Positions 46,506 through 59,615 of a stretch of 64,000 nt of DNA are shown in pieces. The stretch covers positions 31,088,001 through 31,152,000 of the forward strand of contig CM074864.1 in NCBI GenBank assembly GCA_037501455.1, in the 5' to 3' direction. A model generated the notes under the pieces. It was not told the DNA's origin. It ran no database searches and was given only the letters and a program-made list of their open reading frames with translations. The stretch comes from Lantana camara. Its lineage: Eukaryota; Streptophyta; Magnoliopsida; Lamiales; Verbenaceae. Positions within the stretch are counted from its first letter, which is position 1. Every line of letters begins with the position of its first letter. A program made the position numbers and the translations under genes.

Positions 46506-49195
46506 TGTAACGCCCCGGTTTCCGGATGAACAGGTAAGCACGCCACGTGTGCGTTTTGAGCGTAGGTTTGATTTTATTTCTTTTAAATTTCATAATATTC
46601 ATACGTGGCATTCATATTTTTGAAAAATTCATGAAACATAATTTATAACAATTATATGATTTTATATCATTCAAAATACTATTGCATGACACGAAAAATC
46701 TTTCTCGCATGAAATCAATTACCGAGAGTGATAGAATTACTAAATTGTCCCTAGTTAAATACTTTCTAAAATATTAGGGACTTAATTGCATGATTTCTAA
46801 GGACCAAATTGAGCATATTTTAAATCATGGCATACTTAATTGTATAACTTAGGAACTTCAAGGATTAATTGGCAATTTGACAATTTTCACTCAAACCAAG
46901 AATGCAATGTATCGATATCATCTCTTCTCCCACATTCTTTGATCATTTTCAACCAAAATTTGCCAAACATATTTCATCTCTCTCGGTTCATAGAAGGAAA
47001 AAGGGAAGAAGATAAATTTTGTCTCAATCATCAAGATTTCAAGAAGTGTTCCAAGGAATTGGAACTGATCATCATCATCATCATCATATTTCTTCATTTC
47101 TTCTAGCTTCAAGGTGGGTTTGGCATGAATCCATGGTTCTTGATCATATTTGCATGAGCTAGGGTTTGAGTTGGTTATACTAAATGAATTGTTAGTTGTG
47201 CAAAACATGATTGAGTGATTATTTCAAGAATTATTGCATGAATTCTAGCTTGAAACCTTGGATATTTGGCATGAGTGATCAAGTTTGATCATGAACTTGA
47301 AAGCATGAATTCTTGAGGATATAGCATGTTTTATGTGTTTAAATGTTATATTAGTGTCTATTGAACTTAGATGCATCATATTTCCAGAAATTATGGTATT
47401 TGGGATCAAAAATCAAAATTGTTGTTGCTTTGTTGTTTCTTCCCGAGAGCATGCTCTGCTTCTGCTCTGTTTCTTTCAGTTGCAGAAGCTGGGAACGACC
47501 GTTCCCAGCCTCAAGGCTTTATGGGAATGGGCGTTCCCCTTTCTTTTCAAAATATGGGCGGCCGAGCATGGGAACGGCCGTTCCCATTTTGGCCTTGCGC
47601 CGGAAGGGCCGTTCCCAGCTCAAAGGCGCGCTTTAAAGGGAAAGAAACGCGGGCACGTTTTGGGGAACCTTGGGAACGACCGTTCCCATTTATGCAAAGG
47701 GGACCGGAACGGCCGTTCCCACCTGTGTTGCAGAACAAAAGTTTCTGCATAAATTTCCGAAAATGACCCCTCGACCCGACGACTTCTTTGACCCCGAATT
47801 GCTATAATATGTACTAATATGATGTGAAACCAAAAGTTATAATACCACATTCCATTTTCATGGTCGTCTCGACCCGTTTTCGCCGTTCGTCATATTTTGG
47901 TCATATTAGGTCATGTCTCACGATTGTACATCGTATTTGCACAGGTCACGAGGGCGTGGACGGGGAGCAAGCTCCGTAGAACGCTTCTTTATTATATTTT
48001 GCAAGAAAGGTGAGGTTTTGTTTTGGTAAAACGAACCCTACAACCCTTACGTGCTATTTTCGGCCAAAAACCTACTATAATTATAAACGTTTTCAAAGCT
48101 ATAAACATTTCCAAGCAAGATTGTATCGATTGTCATGATTTTCAAGCATGTTTGGCGAGTACATGATTGCACGTGGGCCCGAGGGTAATTCCTGAGCCAA
48201 CCGGGAAAGCAAGGGCTGACGGGTAACTCCTGAATTATCCTCACATTGTTGGGATCACCCCCGAAGCCACTAGGAGATTAGTGGTGGAAGGAGTTCCGTT
48301 TCTAGAGGGTCATGTCCTCTATACACACCATGTCGTGGATAGTCGAGCCTTGCAAACTCGCTATCACCCGGAGGAAGAAGGAGACTGGGGATTAATCCGG
48401 AATGTCGGGTTATCCTCGGGTTATTGCATGTTTTCAAGAATGAAATTGTCTATGTGAGCACTAAAATATATTGCATGATCACTTAATTATCAAGCAAGCA
48501 AGCATGATCACGTATTGTTCACGATTGGGAGTTTGGTTGGAGATTGCCCTTACTCGCCGGGGCCACATGTTCATGATATTGACAAGCATGATTAAATAAA
48601 AGTGTTAAAATGGTTGGTTGTAATCTCGGGCAAATATTAAACTTATTGAATTATATATCTATTTTATTTTATGCCAAAGTCTTCACCCGAGGCTACAATT
48701 TGCATGCGGTGTGTGTTATATTTATTTATTGCCCCTCACTCAGTCTTCGGTAGACTGATACTCCACTTTTCAGGTGCCTTTTGAGCGTGGTTGTGCTAGG
48801 CGGGAGTTGGTCGAGTCCTGCATTATCACGGGTCTAGTGTTGCACCTTTCATGTATCTATATTTTGTCGGATATCATGTTATGTTCACGATTGGCAACTT
48901 TGGATACCAATTGATGTATAGTATTGAAGATATGATAAGGTATCGATAGAAAATTGGTACCTATATGTATCTATGGAATAAATATGGTACCTATATATAT
49001 GGATAAATAACTTTATTGATTCCGCTTTTCTACTCATGTTTGTTTGGTTATATTGGGGAGAGTGTCCCGCCTAGAGCGTCATTTTTGTTGTCACCCGTTC
49101 GCTGTGGTCTTGGTTTATGTATGAACTGTCCATTTCATACGTGGATTGAGGCTACAGTGCGGGGGATGTGGCGCCTTGGGGTCTAGGGTGCTACA
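46506..49195 (+). repeat. E6 3' LTR (2690 bp)
   Basis: Same length as the 5' LTR with about 16 substitutions seen by eye. Ends GGTGCTACA followed by GGACT. Confidence 0.97.
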
Positions 49196-49464
49196 GGACT
49201 AACCCTTGAACCATAACATCAGAGTAATTGCAAATACGGAAGCAATAACTATCCATTACATAAACAATGAGTAAACAAAATCCAAAAAAAATGATCCATA
49301 TACATTATCAAAAGCCGTCACGGCTTAACAAACAGGTACGCTCCAATAGCAACATTCATATACAATGATCACAAGTGCAAAATGCCAGTGTAAGACCAAT
49401 AAACAAAAGGACTAGAAACGAAAACAAGACCTAAGACTCGAAATCCCGCCTAGCTCCCCTGACA

Positions 49465-51833
49465 CCTGCACAAAACAACTGAAAGCCAAACGGGTTCAGT
49501 CCAAAAGGGACTGGTGGGTATAAAAGCAGGGCATAATAATATATGACTGTAATTAAACATTCACATGGAAGTTATAATCCCAAATGAGGTTTTTAAAGAA
49601 TTTCCCAAGTGGGTGAATAGAAGTCATCAAAAGGGATTATAACAATTCATTTACATTAGGTCAAGGTCATTAGTGGCCCGGCGAGTGGGCGTGCATTATC
49701 TCCAACCAACACCTCGTGTAATTCATTAACATTCATTAACATTCATTCATTCTTTCTTTCTTTCTTTTCATGCATAACATTCTTTCGTGCGCATTCAATA
49801 ACATTCACACCTTCTTCCTCCGGGTTGGTGGTGGGTTTGCAAGGCCCATCCACCCATTCATTGACCAAAAGGGGAACATGACTCCCCAGATGGCACTCAG
49901 CGTCCATTCCTCGCTAACTCCTAACGAGGTCCGGTTACGCCGTTCATTGGTGGGACTAGTGTGAGGGTTTCCCGTCAGCCCATGCCTCCTCGGTTCCCCA
50001 CTCACACCAAGCCCCTGGGCCCCATTCATTGTGAACATTCATTCATTCTCGCCAAAACATTTGGTAGGTTCAAGAAACAAGGGCTTTACGTTTGCAATCA
50101 TTTACTCGATAAAAGACTCAATATATGTATCATATTACTTTGGCTTAAAACTTTTCACATAGGGAGATATATCGGGTCGTTTTATCTAAGTAGAAGAGAA
50201 ACCCACCTTAAACCGCAAAAAGGAGCAAACACAAGCCTCACTGACCGGCCTCGTCTCCAACGGACTCAAAATCTGTGCAAGAGAGGTGAGGTGAGACTCA
50301 ATACTCTGATGAACCATATATGATGCACGGCAATGCATAAGCATGATATGAAGGCATAAGGATCATATTAAGTCATGAAATATTCATGTGCATTATTAAG
50401 GCATTTAACTCATATATCCAAGTCATTCACTCATTCATTCATTATCATTCAATTCATATTCCCAATCAATTTATTTCAAGAACTCAAATAGGAGCATAGA
50501 ACATGTTCAAGCTCTTCCATAATGCTACCACATACTTCATATTACATAACGTAGCATATATCCAAGGTTTGACAACAAGAAGAAGTCATATGATATAGAA
50601 AATAAGTGATGCGATTCATAAGCGACATATAAACACACATAAACGGCATCAAGTAAAAGCATGCCTATAGCACATCCAAATGCCATGAAATTAAACCACA
50701 ATACTCCTAACACATAGTAAAACAAGTTCATAGTTCAACACAAAAGGAGATAAAGTCATTCAAGAGGTGAAACGAATCGAAAACCGAAAAGGAAGCAACA
50801 CGGACTGCACAGGGGAAGGGACACGGGGGTGTCACCAAACCTTGCCAAACTGAGCCACGGGCGTGGCTCAGTACAGAGCTGCCCAGAAGGTGTGACACGC
50901 CCGTGTCTCACTCTTATGAGTAAATGAGACACGGGGGTGTCACGGTACAGAACTTGGGGCATTCACAGAGTTTTCCGGCAAAACTGAACTCATACCAAAT
51001 CAATCCAAAAACATACCAAATGAACTCCTAATGCTCTGAAACTTAATATACAACATATTTAGCATGTTATGAACATTTTTCATGTAGAGTTCAAAGGCTA
51101 AATCACACGTTAAGATCATCGAATCCATGCAACAAAACTGGGTCGCCAAAATCGCACATATGAACCCTAATGATTCTATCATGCCTTGATCAAGTACTTA
51201 GGGCTTGAATTTGGATCTGAAACTTTGGGGAATGCATGCTAACATACTAAACAACTAATATACATCATATATATGCAAAATGGTACAATTTAAAGCACAT
51301 TAGAACGACCAACAAGTTACAAAACGAAACCGCAACAAGTCTGTCATGAAGCATGCATAAAAACAGGCCATGTACTTCGGTTTTGAGGCTTCAAATGGAA
51401 CCAAATACTTAAAGCATGAATGTTAACATATAGAGCAATAAGTGTACATCAACTCCATGCATTTTCACACGAAATGGAGACCATTTGATCAAGCATCAAC
51501 ACAATATTTCACACAGCAGTTCGAAAACAGGGGAATCAATTAGATCATCAAGTTTAGAGCTCCATATCTCAAAATTTTATAAAAGGAGCAAGAGAAGAAA
51601 TCCTCCTAACATCATATACTATCAGTTAGGAAAGAAATAAGCCAAGAAACAAGCTCATATACTCATTTACAAGCAAGGAAATCAGCTACACAAGCAAATA
51701 GGTCACAAGAGCAAAAATCCCTAAAAGTTCATATAAAACTCATCCCTCAAACCCTAACCAAATCAGACCCAAATCATGATGTAAGAAGATGAAATCAAGT
51801 ATAATAGAGTAGAGAAGACATAAATATTCATAC
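49465..51833 (-). other. Predicted two introns in E5 LTR A
   Basis: On the minus strand: donor TTCAAG/GTATGA (GT at 51833-51832), acceptor TCTTGCACAG ending at 50273, middle exon 50272-50207 (66 nt), donor TTTAAG/GTGGGT, acceptor TTTGTGCAG ending at 49466. Same layout as E6 and E7. Motif-based. Confidence 0.5.
50820..50941 (-). repeat. GC palindrome cluster in E5 LTR A
   Basis: GACACGGGGGTGTC (50820-50833, 50928-50941), GAGCCACGGGCGTGGCTC (50852-50869), GACACGCCCGTGTC (50894-50907). LTR B repeats the cluster at about 57447-57568. The cluster sits in the same part of the LTR as the GGGAACG palindromes of E6 and E3, with different arms. Confidence 0.92.
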
Positions 51834-52766
51834 CTTGAAGATTTGGTGAAGGAGGGAAGAGATTTGAGCTCAAAATCACAAAGGATGGCCAAGGGTTTTC
51901 TTCCTTCTCCTCTTCTTCCCTCTCTCGTTTCAGTTGCAGCTGGAAATGGAGATATGTGGTTCGGTTTTCAGAGCTAAAGAGGAGAGGAAGGGCTTAACTC
52001 AAGGTAGATAAGTCATGGTTAAGGTAGGGTTAGGTTAAGGGGTGTTATAGGGTCCCACCATGAAGACTAGTCAACAAAAGGAGTTCTTCTTGCACGAGTT
52101 GCTCGTTACGGTTGGATTTCGGAGGTCTTAATGATCTCAAAAAGGTATGAGGCTTGTTCCATTGTCTCCGGATCGTCGATACAAAGGCAACGGAGGTGTC
52201 GGAATTCGAATCCGAATTCCCGAGCTCAAGATATCACGCACGGAACCAAGGGTGCGCTAATTGCTCGTTAGCCCCCGATTTGGTTCCACAATCAAAAATT
52301 AAATTCATAAACACGTCAAATGAATCCGAAAACATAAACCGAGCATACATGCATGTTCATAACACACATATTTACGACATACTAAATTTCCATACCAATC
52401 CGATATCATTACATATATGAACGAAGCACAAATAGAACGCTCATGCGCAAGAACGAATTCTTATTGTTATAAATGAATTACTAAAACTCAAATTCCATAT
52501 TAAATAAATTTAAAGCCAACTTACACCATGTTGAAATTAATTAACGAAATTACCGAAATAGTTAAGGTAACATGAAACCTTAATTAAGAAATTAAACACT
52601 AAATATCAAAGTAAGGTAAAATGAATTAAATTAGAGTAACAATAGTTTACAGTTTAAATTAAATAAAAACACTTATAAACAATTAATCATATAATTAAAT
52701 AATTAATTTGCGCAATTTATAAACATATATGCCACATTATTAAAACTGAAAAACTGGGGCGTTACA

Positions 52767-52802
52767 ATCTCTCCCCCTTAAAAGGAATCCGTCCTCGGAT
52801 TC
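52767..52802 (-). other. E5 polypurine tract and pre-PPT hairpin, copy 1
   Basis: Minus strand: GAATCCGAGGACGGATTC (52802-52785), then CTTTTAAGGGGGAGAG and the LTR. A second copy lies at 59394-59429. Confidence 0.92.
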
Positions 52803-52825
52803 AAAACACGCTTGAAATCAAACAA

Positions 52826-52988
52826 TGAGAGATTCCCCGTCTCTCACAAACAACAAGGAGAGAGCCCCGTCTCTCAAGCAGCAATGAGAGAACCCCGTCT
52901 CTCCAACAACAATGAGAGAACCCCGTCTCTCGCAAACAAAGAGAGCACCCCGTCTCTCAAACGAAAATAAGAGAATCCCCGTCTCTTA
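52826..52988 (-). repeat. Hairpin array in E5 internal region 1
   Basis: Six units spaced 27-33 bp with stem GAGAGA/TCTCTC and a CGGGG loop (minus strand). The last unit has AAGAGA/TCTCTT, a paired change. Linkers are A- and CAA-rich on the plus strand. The array lies next to the pre-PPT hairpin. Confidence 0.93.
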
Positions 52989-55672
52989 ACCGAAAATAAA
53001 GCAAGGAAGTCTCCAATACTCCCAAGCAACTCACGCAAAACCAAGTTTAAAATCACGTAAGGCACCCAAAGCAAGTAATAAATATCTCCCATATTGATTT
53101 CCAATTATTCCAAGTAATTTAACACAGTGCAGAACAAAGCACTTAACATAAAATTTATAAAAGTTAATTTTTGCATGGATGCATGTATCATGAATGCTAT
53201 AAGTACCGTTCACCGTAGTTGCAAAAAATTTAAGTTGTGAATTGTCGTTGTCCAAGGTATGCTCTGTCCTGAATGTAGCTCAGTGTCCAGCTTGTCTTGT
53301 ACCTCTTCAGGGTACCCCGGTCAAGCAATTGATGAATCCTTTTTAAGGACCATACTCTTAGACCCCTTTTTGACTTGTACCGCTTCCAGTTTTCACCATT
53401 TCCTCCAATCCTCATTCGCCCAACCAACTCTTTTTAATTGACCGAATTTGACTTCCCGAATGCCCTTAGACCACCCGTCTCGAAGTTAGGTCCATAGCTA
53501 CTATCTTACTCATATCGAAGTTTAAAATACCCTCGAGAATAACTACCCCTGACCACCTTGACGATTCAATCCCTACCTTGAGGTATTTATCAATAGGATC
53601 TACCTGACGAATCCTTTTCCCATCTTCCGTTCATGTTATCTATTCATACTCTTTAACCCCTTAGGGCTATATTCGGTATCTGGCCCCACATTTCTTGAAT
53701 CGAAGATAGAGTGTTCTTGATGGCTCTTGAAGTTCGATGTAATCCTCCAATGATCATCTTCTCCGGTTTGGTTTCTTCCGGATTATCGTGGGACTAACCG
53801 AAGACTTGATAATATTGTCATTATTGAACCCCCTTTGTACTTTATTGGATTACTCTGGATCATTTTTGATAGAACCGATAACTTAATAATGTTGTCTCGG
53901 ATCCCTTAATACTTTTACTGAATAACTCTTGATCGACAACATCCCCTCATATAATAGATTGATCAAATTTTCCTTTAGTTAATTCCATCTTAGGAGGTCA
54001 CAGAAATTCCCATATAATTTCATCACTCCCAATTCGGAATTCCAGGCATAGAGTCGTTTAATAACTCCCTTCTTTATCTCGAAAAATCTTCCCCCGAATT
54101 TGGCATTGTCACTTCTCTCTTCCCTATTCTTGTTCGATCCGAACACCCCAAAGATGAATCTAATCTGACTTTCCTTCGGGGGTCCTTTCCACTAACCTAT
54201 TCCTTACCTAAAGTTCTTTATTTCCCAAATTCACCTTCCTCATAACTCAGATGCGGCTCAGTTGTACTGATACTTGATAGTTGAGGCGGAAGGACTTCCT
54301 ATCAAGTAAACACTAAAATGCATGTTGGGTTAAAATGACCATGCATGTGTCACGTTTACATCAAGCAATTATACAATACCTTAGGCAACGAAACCAATTA
54401 GAAATGTACGGATAACATAAGATCAAGAGAATAAATAATTAATGCAAAATATGATGCACGTGCTATGAATGCTTTGGAACCTGTCACCAATGGGGTAAGT
54501 AGTTAGCTCGACAGCTTTTCCTTGCTACTCCAAGTCCCGCGGTTACTTTGACTTGGTAATTACTCCTTGCCTTTCCCACGGTCTTCGAGATTCCCATGCA
54601 TCTTTATAAATCAACTTGTATCTTCCACTTCCAAGGAGTTAGCATCCACACTTCTCCTCGCAATTCGACCTTTACTTCTAATCGTCACCTTAATCAAGAA
54701 TCCCGTGCCTATCCCTTGTGAGCTCAATTCACCTCCAACTGCTTACATTTGAGCGCATGATTTCCTTTCTTTACCATTTCCATTTGTTGCTTCATATCTT
54801 CCATTTTACTTCACAACATGGCGATTCAGCTTGGTTTTGGGAAAACGAACTCATATCCCAATCAACACCTTGATCAAGATTTCCGTGACTATTGTTTATG
54901 AGTTTCCCATCACGATCGAAATCCAGAGCACCCAAGTCCAACTCTTCCCGGTCTTAACTTCGACAGACTTGATTTCACTTCACTAGGCTTAATCAGAAAT
55001 CCTTCTTGTCGACCCCAGGTACACAGCTCCTAGCGGGCCCATTTTATCTGAGTCTCTCCTAACTATTGAGACCTCTTCAACGATCCAATCCGGGATCAAA
55101 ATATCTTCAAGGTTCATTCCCTTCATTCTTTAGGTTGAAAGATCTTGCTGAATCCGATTAAAACACTCCAAGTAGCAGATTCTCATAAGTTAGTCTTTTG
55201 AGTCCCAACAATCCCATGATTAACTCCTATTCCGATTTCACCAAATGTCTCCCTGCCATCGCATCTCTAGATTCAATCTTCCCATTCCAAATCCTCATCC
55301 TTGCCTCTAACTCCATTTGGGAAGTCTCACGTCTCTAATTTTCTAAGTTCTTCCCAAAGTATCCTACCCATCTTCCATGTCTCAGAAAGGTTTGCAATCG
55401 ATCTTCTTTGTCATAGAACTTGGCCGTGGTTTGATATTATCTCCATAACCTATAAATCATAGCTTACTTCAAGAATAGATGCATGCGATTAGTGCATGCT
55501 CATGACACATTTTCGACAATTAATATAAGGATCCTTATGTAATTGCAACAAATAGTCTAGCAAAATTCAAAAAGGAAGGCCAAATTCAGGTTCAAGATCA
55601 ATGCAATGCACACATTGTCATATAGTCCCTAAGCCGTACGACCTAGACTGACTCACACACGACACGAGAACA

Positions 55673-55700
55673 CCGGTTTTGCAACCGGGCTCTGATACCA
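55673..55700 (-). other. E5 primer binding site and adjacent hairpin, copy 1
   Basis: Minus strand TGGTATCAGAGCC (55700-55688), overlapping a CCGGTT-GCAA-AACCGG hairpin (55688-55673), the strongest version in the window (6-bp stem). Confidence 0.93.
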
Positions 55701-55708
55701 CTTAAGGA

Positions 55709-58700
55709 TGTAACACCCGAGAGCAAGGTGTCACATCCCCCGCACCGAGACCCGGCCCGAATATGAAATGGACGATCCATACCCGAGCCAAATCACGGCG
55801 AACGGGGACATACACACACTCTATGCTAGGCGGGACTAACCCTTGAACCATAACATCAGAGTAATTGCAAATACGGAAGCAATAACTATCCATTACATAA
55901 ACAATGAGTAAACAAAATCCAAAAAAAATGATCCATATACATTATCAAAAGCCGTCACGGCTTAACAAACAAGTACGCTCCAATAGCAACATTCATATAC
56001 AATGATCACAAGTGCAAAATGCGAGTGTAAGACCAATAAACAAAAGGACTAGAAATGAAAACAAGACCTAAGACTCGAAATCCCGCCTAGCTCCCCTGAC
56101 ACCTGCACAAAACAACTGAAAGCCAAACGGGTTCAGTCCAAAAGGGACTGGTGGGTATAAAAGCAGGGCATAATAATATATGACTGTAATTAAACATTCA
56201 CACGCAAGTTATAATCCCAAATGAGGTTTTTAAAGAATTTCCCAAGTGGGTGAATAGAAGTCATCAAAAGGGATTATAACAATTCATTTACATTAGGTCA
56301 AGGTCATTAGTGGCCCGGCGAGTGGGCGTGCATTATCTCCAACCAACACCTCGTGTAATTCATTAACATTCATTCATTCTTTCTTTCTTTCTTTTCATGC
56401 ATAACATTCTTTCGTGCGCATTCAATAACATTCACACCTTCTTCCTCCGGGTTGGTGGCAGGTTTGCAAGGCCCATCCACCCATTCATTGACCAAAAGGG
56501 GAACATGACTCCCCAGATGGCACTCAGCGTCCATTCCTCGCTAACTCCTAACGAGGTCCGGTTACGCCGTTCACTGGTGGGACTAGTGTGAGGGTTTCCC
56601 GTCAGCCCATGCCTCCTCGGTTCCCCACTCACACCAAGCCCCTGGGCCCCATTCATTGTGAACATTCATTCATTCTCGCCAAAACATTTGGTAGGTTCAA
56701 GAAACAAGGGCTTTACGTTTGCAATCATTTACTCGATAAAAGACTCAATATATGTATCATATTACTTTGGCTTAAAACTTTTCACATAGGGAGATATATC
56801 GGGTCGTTTTATCTAAGTAGAAGAGAAACCCACCTTAAACCGCAAAAAGGAGCAAACACAAGCCTCACTGACCGGCCTCGTCTGCAACGGACTCAAAATC
56901 TGTGCAAGAGAGGTGAGGTGAGACTCAATACTCTGATGAACCATATATGACGCACGGCAATGCATAAGCATGATATGAAGGCATAAGGATCATATTAAGT
57001 CATGAAATATTCATGTGCATTATTAAGGCATTTAACACATATATCCAAGTCATTCACTCATTCATTCATTATCATTCAATTCATATTCCCAATCAATTTA
57101 TTTCAAGAACTCAAATAGGAGCATAGAACATGTTCAAGCTCTTCCATAATGCTACCACATACTTCATATTACATAACATAGCATATATCCAAGGTTTGAC
57201 AACAAGAAGAAGTCATATGATATAGAAAATAAGTGATGCGATTCATAAGCGACATATAAACACACATAAACGGCATCAAGTAAAAGCATGCCTATAGCAC
57301 ATCCAAATGCCATGAAATTAAACCACAATACTCCTAACACATAGTAAAACAAGTTCATAGTTCAACACAAAAGGAGATAAAGTCATTCAAGAGGTGAAAC
57401 GAATCAAAAACCGAAAAGGAAGCAACACGGACTGCACAGGGGAAGGGACACGGGGGTGTCACCAAACCTAGCCAAACTGAGCCACGGGCGTGGCTCAGTA
57501 CAGAGCTGCCCAGAAGGTGTGACACGCCCGTGTCTCACTCTTATGAGCAAATGAGACACGGGGGTGTCACGGTACAGAACTTGGGGCGTTCACAGAGTTT
57601 TCCCGCAAAACTGAACTCATACCAAATCAATCCAAAAACATACCAAATGAACTCCAAATTCTCTGAAACTTAATATACAACATACTTAGCATGTTATGAA
57701 CATTTTTCATTTAGAGTGAAAAGGCTAAATCACACGTTAAGATCATCGAATCCATGCAACAAAACTGGGTCGCCAAAATCGCACATATGAACCCTAATGA
57801 TTCTATCATGCCTTGATCAAGTACTTAGGGCTTGAATTTGGATCTGAAACTTTGGGGAATGCATGCTAACATACTAAACAACTAATATACATCATATATA
57901 TGCAAAATGGTACAATTTAAAGCACATTAGAACGACCAACAAGTTACAAAACGAAACCGCAACAAGTCTGTCATGGAGCATGCATAAAAACAGGCCATGT
58001 ACTTCGGTTTTGAGGCTTCAAATGGAACCAAATACTTAAAGAATGAATGTTAACATATAGAGCAATAAGTGTACATCAACTCCATGCATTTTCACACGAA
58101 ATGGAGACCATTTGATCAAGCATCAACACAATATTTCACACAGCAGTTCGAAAACAGGGGAATCAATTAGATCATCAAGTTTAGAGCTCCATATCTCAAA
58201 ATTTTATAAAAGGAGCAAGAGAATAAATCCTCCTAACATCATATACTATCAGTTAGGAAAGAAATAAGCCAAGAAACAAGCTCATATACTCATTTACAAG
58301 CAAGGAAATCAGCTACACAAGCAAATAGGTCACAAGAGCAAAAATCCCTAAAAGTTCATATAAAACTCATCCCTCAAACCCTAACCAAATCAGACCCAAA
58401 TCATGATGTAAGAAGATGAAATCAAGTATAATAGAGTAGAGAAGACATAAATATTCATACCTTGAAGATTTGGTGAAGGAGGGAAGAGATTTGAGCTCAA
58501 AATCACAAAGGATGGCCAAGGGTTTTCTTCCTTCTCCTCTTCTTCCCTCTCTCGTTTCAGTTGCAGCTGGAAATGGAGATATGTGGTTCGGTTTTCAGAG
58601 CTAAAGAGGAGAGGAAGGGCTTAACTCAAGGTAGATAAGTCATGGTTAAGGTAGGGTTAGGTTAAGGGGTGTTATAGGGTCCCACCATGAAGACTAGTCA

Positions 58701-59393
58701 ACAAAAGGAGTTCTTCTTGCACGAGTTGCTCGTTACGGTTGGATTTCGGAGGTCTTAATGATCTCAAAAAGGTATGAGGCTTGTTCCATTGTCTCCGGAT
58801 CGTCGATACAAAGGCAACGGAGGTGTCGGAATTCGAATCCGAATTCCCGAGCTCAAGATATCACGCACGGAACCAAGGGTGCGCTAATTGCTCGTTAGCC
58901 CCCGATTTGGTTCCACAATCAAAAATTAAATTCATAAACACGTCAAATGAATCCGAAAACATAAACCGAGCATACATGCATGTTCATAACACACATATTT
59001 ACGACATACTAAATTTCCATACCAATCCGATATCATTACATATATGAACGAAGCACAAATAGAACGCTCATGCGCAAGAACGAATTCATATTGTTATAAA
59101 TGAATTACTAAAACTCAAATTCCATATTAAATAAATTTAAAGCCAACTTACACCATGTTGAAATTAATTAACGAAATTACCGAAATAGTTAAGGTAACAT
59201 GAAACCTTAATTAAGAAATTAAACACTAAATATCAAAGTAAGGTAAAATGAATTAAATTAGAGTAACAATAGTTTACAGTTTAAATTAAATAAAAACACT
59301 TATAAACAATTAATCATATAATTAAATAATTAATTTGCGCAATTTATAAACATATACGCCACATTATTAAAACTGAAAAACTGGGGCGTTACA
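55709..59393 (-). repeat. E5 LTR B (3685 bp), middle LTR
   Basis: TGTAACACCCGAGAG to GGCGTTACA. Lacks an 11-bp repeat unit (AACATTCATTA) that LTR A and LTR C have near 49723 and 62995. Roughly 1% divergence from A and C in the stretch compared by eye. Confidence 0.96.
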
Positions 59394-59452
59394 ATCTCTC
59401 CCCCTTAAAAGGAATCCGTCCTCGGATTCAAAACACGCTTGAAATCAAACAA

Positions 59453-59615
59453 TGAGAGATTCCCCGTCTCTCACAAACAACAAGGAGAGAGCCCCGTCTC
59501 TCAAGTAGCAATGAGAGAACCCCGTCTCTCCAACAACAATGAGAGAACCCCGTCTCTCGCAAACAAAGAGAGTACCCCGTCTCTCAAACGAAAATAAGAG
59601 AATCCCCGTCTCTTA
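59453..59615 (-). repeat. Hairpin array in E5 internal region 2
   Basis: Second copy of the six-unit GAGAGA/TCTCTC array with two loop or linker substitutions. Confidence 0.93.

Larger units (their letters stand above)
29227..49195 (+). mobile_element. E6: Tekay-type Ty3/gypsy chromovirus, with E7 nested inside
   Basis: Two 2690-bp LTRs, tRNA-iMet primer site, gag-protease-RT-RNase H-integrase-chromodomain in one order, polypurine tract, and a five-base target duplication (GGACT). Without E7 it is about 10.2 kb, normal for Tekay/Del elements. I counted about 16 differences between the LTRs by eye (about 99.4% identity), so it is young. It is inactive: a one-base deletion at the start of RT, a TAG before integrase, and E7 in RNase H. 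Target choice inside another LTR retrotransposon fits chromodomain-guided heterochromatin targeting (known for the family). Confidence 0.97.
49196..52766 (-). repeat. E5 LTR A, remainder
   Basis: Continues LTR A after the E6 target duplication. Ends GGGGCGTTACA, the minus-strand LTR start TGTAACGCCCC. With the 129-bp left part the LTR is about 3.7 kb. Contains four GC palindromes (50820-50941), the CAGTC hairpin (49497-49513) and AT-rich 3' third (52300-52750). Confidence 0.95.
52767..55708 (-). other. E5 internal region 1, non-coding
   Basis: 2942 bp. Minus-strand order: primer site, purine-rich non-coding stretch, shared GGTGAACGGTA block (53189-53217), hairpin array, pre-PPT hairpin and polypurine tract. 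Longest frames are under 80 codons. About 18 differences from internal region 2 by eye. Confidence 0.9.

Noticed and set aside
49770..50323. Repeated 64- and 120-codon frames in each E5 LTR
   Set aside because: Same frames appear in all LTR copies because the copies are nearly identical. They lie in non-coding LTR sequence, have no domain, and run across predicted splice sites on the other strand.
52826..52988. CRISPR-like appearance of the GAGAGA hairpin array
   Set aside because: Spacing is irregular, spacers are short A-rich linkers, units vary, and the context is a plant retrotransposon.
53260..55640. Decayed pol gene in the E5 internal regions
   Set aside because: I looked on both strands for RT (FIDD, GYYQ), integrase (HHCC, DD35E) and Gag knuckle motifs and found none.
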